A stretch of 64,000 bases of DNA from Verrucomicrobiota bacterium (GTDB taxonomy: Bacteria; Verrucomicrobiota; Verrucomicrobiia; Opitutales; Opitutaceae), in the NCBI GenBank assembly GCA_023426435.1, contig JAFAAS010000103.1, positions 62,001 through 126,000 of the forward strand. The letters run 5' to 3'. Below, piece by piece: positions 31,057 to 39,396 of the stretch (its first letter is position 1; each line of letters starts with the position of its first letter). The notes under the pieces are model-generated. The model was not told where the DNA came from and made no database searches. It saw nothing but the letters and a program-made list of their open reading frames with translations. Both the position numbers and the translations under genes were made by a program.

Positions 31057-32095
31057 CGGTTTTGGGCGCGAGCGGAGTCGCGGGAGGGAGTTTGCGGGTG
31101 AGTTGCACGGCGACGCGGTCGCCATCGAGTCCGACGGTGCCGACGAACTTGGGCGCGCCGTTCAGCAGCACGCGCGTCTCATGAAAAATCGAAGCGGGCA
31201 GCTCGAGCACGTCGCCGACGCGAAGGCTCGTGACCTCACGGAGATTCACTTCCAACGCCGACCACTCGGCGCGCACCGGGATGTTGATGCGCTCGTAGGC
31301 GGAGTGCCACTCGGCCTTCTTCTCCGACGTGGACACGGCGGTGTCCTTCTGCCGCCGCGCCTGCATTTTTTTCACGAGCGGCTCGATCGTGTAATACGGC
31401 ACGCCGATCTGGAGCTGCTCGGAGCAATCGCCGAAATTGGCCTCGAGCGTGAGCACCAGCACGATCGCGTCCTTCGGCGACGTTTGCAGGAAGCGGCCGT
31501 TGTTCTCGTGTCCGATGATGATCGGATGCAGCTCCTGCTCCGTCTTCCACTGGCCGCACCACTCCTCGAGGACGATGTTGATCACGTCCTCGAGCAGCGC
31601 GATTTCAATTTCGGTAAGATAACGCTCCGCTTTGACCGAATGACCACGGCCGCCCAGGAGCCGGTCGGCGATCGTGAGCGCGAGGCGCGGGTTGACGTCT
31701 AAGATGCCGACGCCGACGAGTGGATCGACTTTGAAGAGGCATAGATGGGTGGGGTTGGGAAGGGAATCGGTGAACTTCGCGTAGGTCGCCGTCGTGAGTC
31801 GCGCCATCTTCAAGCCGAGCTCCATGCGCAGATAGAGCGACAGCCGCGCCGAAAGATAGCGGATGAAATCCTCGTGCAGCAGGCGGAGCCGGCGCAGTTC
31901 GATTTCGGACAGGAAGACGGGATTGCGAAAATCGTAGGCTTCGACTTTCAGCGCCGCCGCCGAACCGCTCTTGGAGCCGTCCGGCCGGATGAGAAACTGC
32001 TTCGGCGGCGCCGCCGCGATCTCCTGCGCGAGCAGTTTGTCGATCTCGGATTGATCGAGCGTGTTGCTGCCGCCGTTGTTGGGATCGTCAGCCAT
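31037..32095 (-). CDS. fliM: flagellar motor switch protein FliM
   Basis: A 352-aa protein. Residues 13-22 (LDQSEIDKLL) are the conserved CheY-binding peptide (LSQSEIDALL in model FliM). The middle domain follows (FVDP-type region VGILDVNPRLALTIADRLLG, with RYLTEIEIALLEDVINIVLE), and the C-terminal SpoA domain is INIPVRAEWSALEVNLREVT to LPASIFHETRVLLNG. It links chemotaxis signalling to motor direction. The intact CheY-binding peptide shows that a CheY acts on this motor, although no stand-alone cheY is in the window. Confidence 0.95.
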   Translation of the reverse strand: MADDPNNGGSNTLDQSEIDKLLAQEIAAAPPKQFLIRPDGSKSGSAAALKVEAYDFRNPVFLSEIELRRLRLLHEDFIRYLSARLSLYLRMELGLKMARLTTATYAKFTDSLPNPTHLCLFKVDPLVGVGILDVNPRLALTIADRLLGGRGHSVKAERYLTEIEIALLEDVINIVLEEWCGQWKTEQELHPIIIGHENNGRFLQTSPKDAIVLVLTLEANFGDCSEQLQIGVPYYTIEPLVKKMQARRQKDTAVSTSEKKAEWHSAYERINIPVRAEWSALEVNLREVTSLRVGDVLELPASIFHETRVLLNGAPKFVGTVGLDGDRVAVQLTRKLPPATPLAPKTDGRKNP

Positions 32096-32146
32096 GAAGA
32101 TCGAAGTTCGCGTCGAGAGAGTCGAAGTGGCGGCCGCTTCGCGCGA

Positions 32147-32725
32147 TCACTGCACGACGAAGTCCGAGAAATAAACCTGTTCCGCGACCTTGCGGCCGAG
32201 GGCCTGGTTGTAGGCTGCGACGAGTTTTTCGCGCAGAACGTTTTTCGCGCCGGGCTCTTCGAGATCGGCGAGCGAGAGCGACGAGAGGACGTTCAACGTG
32301 ACGTCGGTGAGCCGCGGTTTGTTGGCTTCGAAGACCGACTTGATGTCCGCCTCCGCGCCCGTGACGAGGAAGCTGGTTTTCAGATACCGCGTGCCCATGG
32401 TGCCGACGAGGTTCACCACCACGTTTTGGAATTCGTAAGTGGCGCCGCCTTCCGCGGACTTCGCGCCGGCGGCGCCCTGAGTTCCGGCGGCACCCGCGTG
32501 CGCTTCCGCGGGAGCCTCGGCGAGCTTCTTCTGTAGTTGTGGAATCAGGACATACTGGCCGACCGCCCAGGTGCAAACCGGCGCGAGCAGGATCACCGAC
32601 AGCGCCGGCAGCCAAGCTTTGAAACCACCGGACGCAGCGGACGCGGAAGATTTTTCCGCCGGCGCCATCGGCGGATTGGTGCCGCCAGGCGCGGCGGTTG
32701 CTGAAGCGGGTGCGGCTTTGGCCAT
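32147..32725 (-). CDS. fliL: flagellar basal-body-associated protein FliL
   Basis: A 192-aa single-pass membrane protein: Ala/Pro-rich cytoplasmic tail, helix WLPALSVILLAPVCTWAVGQ (~38-58), an Ala/Gly-rich linker and a periplasmic domain with YEFQNVVVNLVGTMGTRYLK, TSFLVTGAEADIKSVFEANK, then DVTLNVLSSLSLADLEEPGA and the typical last residues VYFSDFVVQ. FliL associates with stators and the basal body. Position before fliM supports the assignment. Confidence 0.92.
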   Translation of the reverse strand: MAKAAPASATAAPGGTNPPMAPAEKSSASAASGGFKAWLPALSVILLAPVCTWAVGQYVLIPQLQKKLAEAPAEAHAGAAGTQGAAGAKSAEGGATYEFQNVVVNLVGTMGTRYLKTSFLVTGAEADIKSVFEANKPRLTDVTLNVLSSLSLADLEEPGAKNVLREKLVAAYNQALGRKVAEQVYFSDFVVQ

Positions 32726-32816
32726 GACAAAAGAAGAAAACCGAAAAACGAGCGTCGGAGACGACGAGGGTGGGAGCGCGAGGCCTCGCGAGCCTCAGAT
32801 GCGAACGTGAGCTGGT

Positions 32817-33614
32817 TTAGCGCTTCAGATTGACGATGTCCTCGAGCACCGAGTCGGAGACGGTGATCAATCGCGAACCAGCCTGGAAGCTGCGTTGCGT
32901 GGTGATGAGTTCGGAGAACTGCTCGGTGAGGTCGACGTTGGACATTTCGAGACGCCCCGTCTGGATCGTGCCCGTGCCGCTGCTGCCCGGTGCCACCATG
33001 TCCGCGACGGCCGCGCCGGTGCTGCCGAAGTCGTAGAGATTGTTGCCGCTCTTCATCAGCTTGTTTTGGTCGCCGATTTTCAGGAGCCCGATGGTTCCTT
33101 CCGTCGCGGACGTGCCATCCGCCTCGAAGACGGTAATCGCGCCATTGCTGCCAATCGTGACGGAAGCCTTCTGACTGTAGTTGGTGACCTGCACCGCATT
33201 TCCATCGCTCCCGAGCACGCGATAACCCAGCGAGTTGACGAGGTAGCCGTCGTTGTCGAAGCGGAAAGCGCCGTCGCGCGTCGCGTAATTACGACCGGTC
33301 GAATCCTGCACCACGAAATAACCTTCACCCGAGACGGCGAGATCGGTGCCGCTGCCGGTGCTCGCGAGCGAGCCTTGCGTGAAGTTGGTCGAGATGCCGG
33401 TGATCTGAACGCCTGTGCCCACCTGAATCGCGGAATCGCCCGAAGCCGAGGTCGCGGCGCGCAAGGTGTTGCTGAACGTATCGCCGTAGCTCGCGGCCGC
33501 GCTTTTGTAGCCGGTGGTGTTCACGTTCGAGATGTTGTTGCCGATAACTTCGAGGCCCTTGCTGAAGGTGCGAAGAGCGCTGACGCCGGAAGTGAGGGTG
33601 CCGATGAGTGCCAT
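32817..33614 (-). CDS. flgE: flagellar hook-type protein (short FlgE-like)
   Basis: A 265-aa protein. The N-terminal rod/hook signature is TLTSGVSALRTFSKGLEVIG followed by NNISNVNTTGYKSAAASYGD; the C-terminal D0 helix is VDLTEQFSELITTQRSFQAG with SRLITVSDSVLEDIVNLKR. The middle contains the FlgE/F/G beta domain (DLAVSGEGYFVVQDSTGRNY). Gene order after fliK and flgD argues for FlgE (hook), yet typical FlgE is 400 aa or longer, so this is either a minimal hook protein without the outer D2 domain, or a FlgF/FlgG-like rod protein. No other hook gene is in the window. Confidence 0.75.
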   Translation of the reverse strand: MALIGTLTSGVSALRTFSKGLEVIGNNISNVNTTGYKSAAASYGDTFSNTLRAATSASGDSAIQVGTGVQITGISTNFTQGSLASTGSGTDLAVSGEGYFVVQDSTGRNYATRDGAFRFDNDGYLVNSLGYRVLGSDGNAVQVTNYSQKASVTIGSNGAITVFEADGTSATEGTIGLLKIGDQNKLMKSGNNLYDFGSTGAAVADMVAPGSSGTGTIQTGRLEMSNVDLTEQFSELITTQRSFQAGSRLITVSDSVLEDIVNLKR

Positions 33615-33648
33615 GTGGAGCTGGGTTTAGGTTTTGTCTTGGGGAATG

Positions 33649-34098
33649 TTAAGGTGCCGTCGGAGCCGGGGGCGGAACCGGTTCGACGAGGAGCACCGAC
33701 GAAATCGGATACGTGTAATCGCCGACGATCAGGCGCGCGGTGCCGCTGCTGAGATCGACGCCAGTGACTTCGCCCGAAACGAGCTGATCGTCGCCGGCAT
33801 CGAGCGTCACCTGGCGGCCGATGTAGCTGTTGGCCGTCGCGATGTCCTGATTCGCGCGCAGCTGCGTCATCTGCTGCACCAGCGTGCTCGACTGATCGAG
33901 CGCGCTGAACTGCGCCATCTGCGCGATGAACGCCGTGTCTTCCATCGGCTTCATCGGGTCCTGCGATTGAAACTGAACCGCGAGCAGCTTCAGGAAATCT
34001 TCCTGACCGAGAGCCTGCTTCTTGTTGGCGAGCGGGGCTTGCTCGTCCGCCGCGGTGTTCGCGGCGCGGGTGGTGGAGGTGACGGAGTTGACTTGCAT
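33649..34098 (-). CDS. flgD: hook capping/scaffold protein FlgD
   Basis: A 149-aa protein. The FlgD N-terminal signature is clear: LGQEDFLKLLAVQFQSQDPM, then EDTAFIAQMAQFSALDQSST and NSYIGRQVTLDAGDDQLVSG. The C-terminal ~55 residues form the short beta part; the larger FnIII/tudor-like domains of enteric FlgD are absent, as in other short FlgD. The start at ATG 34098 lies two bases after the fliK stop. The protein is a temporary cap for hook assembly. Confidence 0.92.
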   Translation of the reverse strand: MQVNSVTSTTRAANTAADEQAPLANKKQALGQEDFLKLLAVQFQSQDPMKPMEDTAFIAQMAQFSALDQSSTLVQQMTQLRANQDIATANSYIGRQVTLDAGDDQLVSGEVTGVDLSSGTARLIVGDYTYPISSVLLVEPVPPPAPTAP

Positions 34099-34100
34099 AT

Positions 34101-36011
34101 TCAGGCGAAGGTGCGGAGGCGGCTGGACGATTCGGAAACGGTTGCACGCGCTGCGGGCGCAACGACCGCGGCGGGAGTCGAGCTCGCATCCGATGCGCGC
34201 GATGCGGCGCGAAACCGCGCCCACTCGGACGCGGCGGCGTGTTCCTGGCGTTGTTGGAAACTGCGTTGATCCGCGGCGCCAAAATCCGGCTGCGACGAGC
34301 CGTTTGACTGCGACGACACGGAGGACGCGTTGTGATTGGAGGTGAAAACCGGCTCGGCCAAACGCGAAGCGCGATCGCCCGCCTGCGCGGCCGCCACTTG
34401 ATTCCACTCCTGGGCCAGCGCCGCGCGCAGCTCAGGCGAATCGGTGCGGAACGTCGTGTGAACATTTTCGCCGCGCAGCTCGACGTGCACACCAAGATCC
34501 ACGCCGGACACCGTGAACTTCAGCGTCACCGCCGGTTTGCGATCGGCGGCGAATTGCTCCGTCACCGCCACGGCGGCATTCACCGCGCGACGCGCCGCTT
34601 GGGCGAGTTCGACATGTTCGGAGGGCTCTTCGCCTGGGCTAAACTCGAACGACAACGGCGCCACCGCCTGCGACAAACGCTCGACAGCGCTGGGCGCGGA
34701 AGGAGGAAGTGACACGGCGGCGGGCATGTGAGCCTCGGGTTTAGCAACGTTGGTGCCAAAGGAAGAGGGCTCATCGTTAATCCTCTCCAGATCCGTTGTT
34801 TGCGTCATTTTTTCCGGGAACTTATAGGCGCTCGCCGGCGATTGCATCGGCCGCGGCGAACCAACGGCAAATTTTGCCTCAAGCACGCGCGCGCGGTTGC
34901 TCGGAACGGCTGTCGCTTGCGTCGCACCCGTTGCGGCGGCGGTCTCCAATTTTTCAATACGAGCTAGCGACTCGACGTCAGACGTCGCCGCAGTCGGCGA
35001 AGCAGGCGACTGCGACGCTTCCGACGCGCCGCGTGAAGCGCGCGACTCTACTTGGGCTGAGTTTGCCGACATCGGCGCGGTGCGCGGATGGTCAGCGGCA
35101 AGAATGGGTGTGGAGATCTTCGACGCGCTCGTCCGCGCTTCGGCCGATCCGTGTGTTGCCTGCTCGGGAACCTGAGTCCGCGCCGTGAGAGCGTCGGAAT
35201 CGTTCTGGCGCGAAGGCGTCGAAGCGGGCGTGACCTCGCTCGCCCGCTTAACATCGCCCTCCTCCGCGACGCCCGACTTCCGATCGATCGCGAGCGAAAT
35301 GTTCGGATTCGCCGCCGGAGCATGTGCGGTTTCGCGAGAAACAATCTCGCGACCAGCGACTGGGAAGCGTGGGAGCGGCGTTTCAACCGCGACGGTCGGC
35401 ACGCTGTCGGAGGAGGGAGCGCGACGGGAGGTGGCGCGTGAAGGATTTTCCCGCGGCGAAGCAAGGTCCGCTCGGATGGGTCGTGCCGCGTCGTTCGCAG
35501 CCTCGACGACCGCGCGTCCTCCTTGCCGAGGATGAACAGCATCCCCGCGCGGTGTGTGGGGCACTATTTGTGGGCTGAAGGTTCTCCCCATTTCGGCCGC
35601 GCCGCCGCTGGCCATGTTAGGTTCTGAATCGGCTCCAGCGGCATCACGCGTATCACCGGCGTCCGGCTTGATGCCAGGAGAGGCAATGATCGCTCGAGGG
35701 AGAGGTTGAGCGTGTAGATCGGGCGCAACCTCGGGCATCGCGTCCGGAGTTTTGTCGTCGGTTTGTTGTTGCTGTGGCTGTTCGTCGGTCAGCGGAAACT
35801 CGCTCGGATCGTCGAGCGCGACCGGCATGGGCGTCGCGAAGATCGGATCGGACGCGCGCGGAGTCGTTGCGAGGGGTGTCGACTCCGCTTGAAGCAACGC
35901 GCTGAAATCAGCCGGCGCTTCGCCGGGGATCGGCATCGAGGTGCCGACCGGAGCGCCGCCGGCGTTGGCAGCGGGTAGATCGAGAGGAAGAAGGGACGTG
36001 GAGAGTTGCAT
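34101..36011 (-). CDS. fliK: hook-length control protein FliK
   Basis: A 636-aa protein. About 420 N-terminal residues are low-complexity, rich in Ala, Pro, Ser, Glu, as expected for the ruler part of FliK. The Flg_hook domain is near residues 450-550 (AVTEQFAADRKPAVTLKFTV, LGVHVELRGENVHTTFRTDS, PELRAALAQEWNQVAAAQAG), and a Ser/Ala-rich tail follows. It is longer than E. coli FliK (375 aa). It measures the hook and switches export specificity through FlhB. Location right before flgD and the hook gene supports the call despite weak sequence conservation. Confidence 0.88.
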   Translation of the reverse strand: MQLSTSLLPLDLPAANAGGAPVGTSMPIPGEAPADFSALLQAESTPLATTPRASDPIFATPMPVALDDPSEFPLTDEQPQQQQTDDKTPDAMPEVAPDLHAQPLPRAIIASPGIKPDAGDTRDAAGADSEPNMASGGAAEMGRTFSPQIVPHTPRGDAVHPRQGGRAVVEAANDAARPIRADLASPRENPSRATSRRAPSSDSVPTVAVETPLPRFPVAGREIVSRETAHAPAANPNISLAIDRKSGVAEEGDVKRASEVTPASTPSRQNDSDALTARTQVPEQATHGSAEARTSASKISTPILAADHPRTAPMSANSAQVESRASRGASEASQSPASPTAATSDVESLARIEKLETAAATGATQATAVPSNRARVLEAKFAVGSPRPMQSPASAYKFPEKMTQTTDLERINDEPSSFGTNVAKPEAHMPAAVSLPPSAPSAVERLSQAVAPLSFEFSPGEEPSEHVELAQAARRAVNAAVAVTEQFAADRKPAVTLKFTVSGVDLGVHVELRGENVHTTFRTDSPELRAALAQEWNQVAAAQAGDRASRLAEPVFTSNHNASSVSSQSNGSSQPDFGAADQRSFQQRQEHAAASEWARFRAASRASDASSTPAAVVAPAARATVSESSSRLRTFA

Positions 36012-36074
36012 GCATGAACGGGCCCTCCTTGGTGCGAAACCGCGCCTTCCTTGGCACGGGAGTGGTTGAAGTGA

Positions 36075-36692
36075 TCAGCTCGACTGCTTCGTGGATTTCA
36101 TCAGCCGCAGCTTTTCGGAAAGGATCGCCGCGCGGCGGGCGAGCGGCGTGCCGTCGCTCCCATTCGTGCGGCTCATTTCCTCGAAGATCGGGCCGACGAT
36201 GTCGGGCTTCATGAGAAAAAGAATTTTGACGGCGGTGACGTCATCGAGCTCGCGGAGGATCGCCACCGCGGCGCGAGGCGTGAGATTCGCGTAACTCTGC
36301 GCGAGCGAACGGATATTCTTCGCCTCGTCCGCGCGGATCTCGATCACCTTCTCGGCGATTTCCTGCCGCAAACCTTCGATCTCGCGGCGCATCGCGGCGA
36401 GTTCCTGTTGCTCGGCGGCGATGCGGGCTTCGCGCTGTTCGAAAAGCTCCGCCCGCTTTCGCAGCCGCGCGCGCTCTTCTTTCAGCTCGTTGGAGAGATT
36501 CTCGATTTCGATCGTCCAGAAATCCCAGCCCTTCTCCTTCTTCGGAGCCGCCGCAGCGGCCTCGGCGCGGAGCGCCACGATGCCCGCGACGAGGGGCTCG
36601 GCCGCGCTCCAAAAAGTGAATACACCCACTGCGACGGACAAAACGAGGCCGGCGGCCGAGGTGACGATCGAGTTGCGCAGCACAGCGGTCAT
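36075..36692 (-). CDS. MotE/FlbB-like flagellar protein
   Basis: A 205-aa protein: one N-terminal membrane helix (IVTSAAGLVLSVAVGVFTFW), a coiled coil (~60-125, ELKEERARLRKRAELFEQRE and onward), and a C-terminal MgtE-N-like module (SYANLTPRAAVAILRELDDV, ILFLMKPDIVGPIFEEMSRT). This layout matches MotE, a MotB-stabilising chaperone in Helicobacter, and FlbB of spirochetes. It overlaps fliJ by 4 nt (ATGA), so it is part of the operon. The start 36692 is fixed by that overlap. The partner motor proteins MotA and MotB are not in the window. Confidence 0.8.
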   Translation of the reverse strand: MTAVLRNSIVTSAAGLVLSVAVGVFTFWSAAEPLVAGIVALRAEAAAAAPKKEKGWDFWTIEIENLSNELKEERARLRKRAELFEQREARIAAEQQELAAMRREIEGLRQEIAEKVIEIRADEAKNIRSLAQSYANLTPRAAVAILRELDDVTAVKILFLMKPDIVGPIFEEMSRTNGSDGTPLARRAAILSEKLRLMKSTKQSS

Positions 36693-37144
36693 GGCGAAGC
36701 GAAAAAGGGCTTGATGCGCCGGCGGCCGGCGAAGTCGTCGAACTCGGCCTGTTCTTCGCGATCGAGTTCGTGGCGATGAGTTGCGCGAGCCTTGCTCTCG
36801 AGGCGGTTCACCACCTCGAGCTTGCGATGCGCTTCCAGGTAGTCGTTGCGCCGCTGCTGCACCTGCTCGCGGGCAGCGATCGTCTGTCGCTCGACCTCGG
36901 CCTCGCTCGCGCACTCGCGCCGGTAGTCGGCAAGCAGGAGAGCCGCCTGGTCGGCGCGAAAGCTCTTTTCGCGGCCGGAAAACAACTCCGCTTCAAGCGC
37001 GCGCATGCGCACGCGGGTGCGGGCAAGTTCTTCTTCGGCCTGAATGTAGCGATGAACCGCGGACGCGAACGCTTCGCGCGCGCGAGTTTCCTGATGGGCA
37101 CGCAGAACGGCCACCGGACGGAGGGGGAATCGGAAGCGCTTCAT
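36689..37144 (-). CDS. fliJ: flagellar export chaperone FliJ
   Basis: A 151-aa protein, essentially one long antiparallel coiled coil: RFPLRPVAVLRAHQETRARE, YIQAEEELARTRVRMRALEA and RNDYLEAHRKLEVVNRLESK. The opening FRFPLRPVLRxxx motif is typical for FliJ. It works as the gamma-subunit-like stalk of the FliI hexamer. It overlaps fliI upstream by 4 nt and the motE-like gene downstream by 4 nt. Confidence 0.92.
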   Translation of the reverse strand: MKRFRFPLRPVAVLRAHQETRAREAFASAVHRYIQAEEELARTRVRMRALEAELFSGREKSFRADQAALLLADYRRECASEAEVERQTIAAREQVQQRRNDYLEAHRKLEVVNRLESKARATHRHELDREEQAEFDDFAGRRRIKPFFASP

Positions 37145-38460
37145 GCGAGGATTTGTTTGAGGTTGAGAAAGCTCTGGGCTCTCGGCGTGTGCTCATGCAC
37201 CGACTGGCGCAGGAAATTGCGCAACGGCTCGTGCAGCGAAATCGCCCGATCGAGCGCCGGATTCGCGCCCTTCTGGTAAGCGCCAATCGAAACCAAGTCC
37301 TCGTTTTTTCGATACAACGCGAGTTGTTCACGAGCCTTGCCGGCGAGCACGACTTCGTCGGGCGTGCAGACATCGCGAGTCAAACGGCTCACGCTCTCGA
37401 GCACGTCGATCGCGGGGTAATGATTGAAATGCGCGAGATGCCGCGAGAGCACGATATGCCCGTCGAGAATGCCTCGAACCGCATCCGCCACGGGCTCGTT
37501 CATATCGTCGCCTTCGACGAGCACGGTGTAGAGCGCGGTGATCGCGCCCTGCTCCCCTGCCCCGGCGCGTTCGAGCAAACGCGGCAACATCGCGAAGACC
37601 GACGGCGTGTAACCGCGCGTCGCCGGCGGTTCGCCGATCGCGAGCCCGATCTCGCGCTGCGCCATCGCGAAACGCGTGACCGAGTCCATCATCAACAAGA
37701 CATTCTTGCCGGCGTCGCGCCACGCTTCCGCAATCGCCGTCGCGGTGAACGCCGCGCGCAGACGCAAAGGCGCCGGCGTGTCGGACGTCGCGACGACCAC
37801 GATCGCCCGCTTCATCCCTTCGGGTCCGAGATCTTTCTCGATGAATTCGCGCACTTCGCGTCCGCGTTCACCGACCAGCGCAACGACCACCACATCCGCT
37901 TCCGATCCGCGGGCGATCATCCCCATCAGCGTCGACTTGCCGACGCCCGAGCCGGCGAAAAGGCCGAGACGCTGCCCGCGCCCGAACGGCGTGAACGCAT
38001 CGAGCGCGCGCACGCCCGTTTGGAAAACATGCTTGATCCGCTGGCGCCGCAGCGGGTGCGGAGGTATCGCATTCTGGCCGACCGTCCGATCGACGGGCAT
38101 GAGTCCCAACCCATCGAACGGCCGCCCCAGCGCGTCGACCACGCGGCCCAGCATTTCAGGTCCCGGACGCGGCAGCGCGGGCCGATCGCACGCGGCCACT
38201 TCACATCCGACATGCAGCCCCGCCGTATCGCCGAGCGGCATCAGCAGCACGCGATGCTCGCGGAAGCCGACAACCTCCGCGCGCACGCTGAAATCGAAAC
38301 GCGTCGAACGGACCACGCACAACTCGCCCAACCCGACATTCGGCCCGTCCGATTCGATCACGAGTCCCGCCACACCCGTCACCGTGCCGACGCGCTGAAC
38401 CGACGGCAGATGCCGGATCTGCGTGCGGAGCGTTTCGACGAGTGGCGCGACAGCGGACAT
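37141..38460 (-). CDS. fliI: flagellum-specific ATPase FliI
   Basis: A 439-aa protein homologous to F1-ATPase beta. Walker A is GSGVGKST at residues 170-177, Walker B is NVLLMMDSVTRFAMAQREIG, and the E of GERGREVREF follows the Walker A strand. The C-terminal DVLESVSRLTRDVCTPDEVV is typical for FliI. It energises unfolding and handover of export substrates with FliH and FliJ. The start ATG 38460 is 12 nt after a previously unnoticed 107-aa ORF. Confidence 0.95.
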   Translation of the reverse strand: MSAVAPLVETLRTQIRHLPSVQRVGTVTGVAGLVIESDGPNVGLGELCVVRSTRFDFSVRAEVVGFREHRVLLMPLGDTAGLHVGCEVAACDRPALPRPGPEMLGRVVDALGRPFDGLGLMPVDRTVGQNAIPPHPLRRQRIKHVFQTGVRALDAFTPFGRGQRLGLFAGSGVGKSTLMGMIARGSEADVVVVALVGERGREVREFIEKDLGPEGMKRAIVVVATSDTPAPLRLRAAFTATAIAEAWRDAGKNVLLMMDSVTRFAMAQREIGLAIGEPPATRGYTPSVFAMLPRLLERAGAGEQGAITALYTVLVEGDDMNEPVADAVRGILDGHIVLSRHLAHFNHYPAIDVLESVSRLTRDVCTPDEVVLAGKAREQLALYRKNEDLVSIGAYQKGANPALDRAISLHEPLRNFLRQSVHEHTPRAQSFLNLKQILA

Positions 38461-38472
38461 GGTTAATTCAAC

Positions 38473-38796
38473 TCAAGCTGCATCCGGCGGAAACCCGTCA
38501 CCGCAGTCACACTCCGCGCGCCGGGTGCACCTCGCACCCGCCACATCTGCGCCCTCCCCGCCCGCCTCGGGTTCGCACTCACCTTTCGCGCCACTCCAGC
38601 GGTGAACCTGCCCTTCGGGTTTGTAATACAATATATTACAAGTCGCCTCTCCGTTTTCCTCCCGACACACCGGCGCAGAGAGCCCAGAAGCCCAGCGCGC
38701 AAGGGTCAGCGAGAGGACGTCGGCCCCCTCAGGCAGATTGTAATATAATGTATGACTAACCGGCTCGGTGTCGCGCGGCGGAAGCAGGGAGATCAT
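38473..38796 (-). CDS. 107-aa protein with two LYYx(x)PEG repeats, between fliH and fliI
   Basis: ATG 38796 overlaps the fliH stop as ATGA, and the TGA at 38475 lies 12 nt before fliI, so the ORF fills the gap exactly. It begins MISLLPPRDTEPVSH and has two in-frame repeats, LYYNLPEG at residues 17-24 and LYYKPEG at 56-62. Their shared codons differ synonymously (TTA/TTG, CCT/CCC, GAG/GAA), which points to coding constraint. The second half is Cys-rich (CREENGEATC, GECEPEAG, ARCTRRAECDCGDGF). No signal peptide, no membrane segment, no family recognised. Codons such as ATA, TTA and AGT are rarer than in its neighbours. Alternatives: a recent insertion, or a chance frame. Confidence 0.55.
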   Translation of the reverse strand: MISLLPPRDTEPVSHTLYYNLPEGADVLSLTLARWASGLSAPVCREENGEATCNILYYKPEGQVHRWSGAKGECEPEAGGEGADVAGARCTRRAECDCGDGFPPDAA

Positions 38797-39374
38797 GCGG
38801 GGGTAAGGCTGTGCGAAAGCGCGGTGAGTTTGGTCGACTGGCGGGCGTCGGTGAGCCCGAAGCGGCTGCGCACCTGGCAATCGCCGGGGCCAAGCGTGTT
38901 TTCGATTTGGATACGCAAGCCGGGATAGCGCGCCTTCCAAGCGGGATTGAGTTGTTCGAGAAACGCGGCGTCGCGCGGCCCGACGACGAGTTCGAGGTTT
39001 TCCCGTTCGGGAAACAACTCCGCGAGCGCTTCCTCGCAAAGCCGCGACACGATCTCCGCGGGCGGTTCGTAACCGGCGAGAAGCCGGCGCGCAATTTCCA
39101 CGGCGAGCTCGGGCAACGCGTCGCGCAGCTGCGCGAGCAGGGCGCCTTCGACTCCCGAAAGTTTTTTCAACACGCCATCGCGAAGCTGTTCAACATCGGC
39201 CCGGAATTCCACCATCTGCTGGTCGGCGGCGCCGCGCGCATCGTCGATCCCCCGCTGATACGCCTCTTGCGTGGCCTTCGCCAGCTCCGCCTCCGTGTAG
39301 GTGCGACCAAGTTGTCCCGGCGCAGAGATGCCGATCAGCGGTCGGTCGAAGGCGATGAGTTTTGCGAAAGCCAT
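38793..39374 (-). CDS. fliH: flagellar export regulator FliH
   Basis: A 193-aa protein. The N-terminal third has the long helix ELAKATQEAYQRGIDDARGA (coiled coil); then LLAQLRDALPELAVEIARRL and LAGYEPPAEIVSRLCEEALA, and the C-terminal domain ERENLELVVGPRDAAFLEQL to RSRFGLTD matches FliH/HrpE. It is the stator-like peripheral stalk that dimerises and holds FliI at the C-ring. ATG 39374 is 22 nt after the fliG stop. Confidence 0.9.
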   Translation of the reverse strand: MAFAKLIAFDRPLIGISAPGQLGRTYTEAELAKATQEAYQRGIDDARGAADQQMVEFRADVEQLRDGVLKKLSGVEGALLAQLRDALPELAVEIARRLLAGYEPPAEIVSRLCEEALAELFPERENLELVVGPRDAAFLEQLNPAWKARYPGLRIQIENTLGPGDCQVRSRFGLTDARQSTKLTALSHSLTPA

Positions 39375-39396
39375 TTCGTTGAAGCGTTGCTGTGCG

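Noticed and set aside
38622..38760. AT-rich near-palindromes such as TTGTAATACAATATATTACAA, looking like operators in a 330-bp fliH-fliI gap
   Set aside because: They coincide with in-frame codons for the LYY repeats of the 107-aa ORF, and their differences are synonymous, so coding explains them better.
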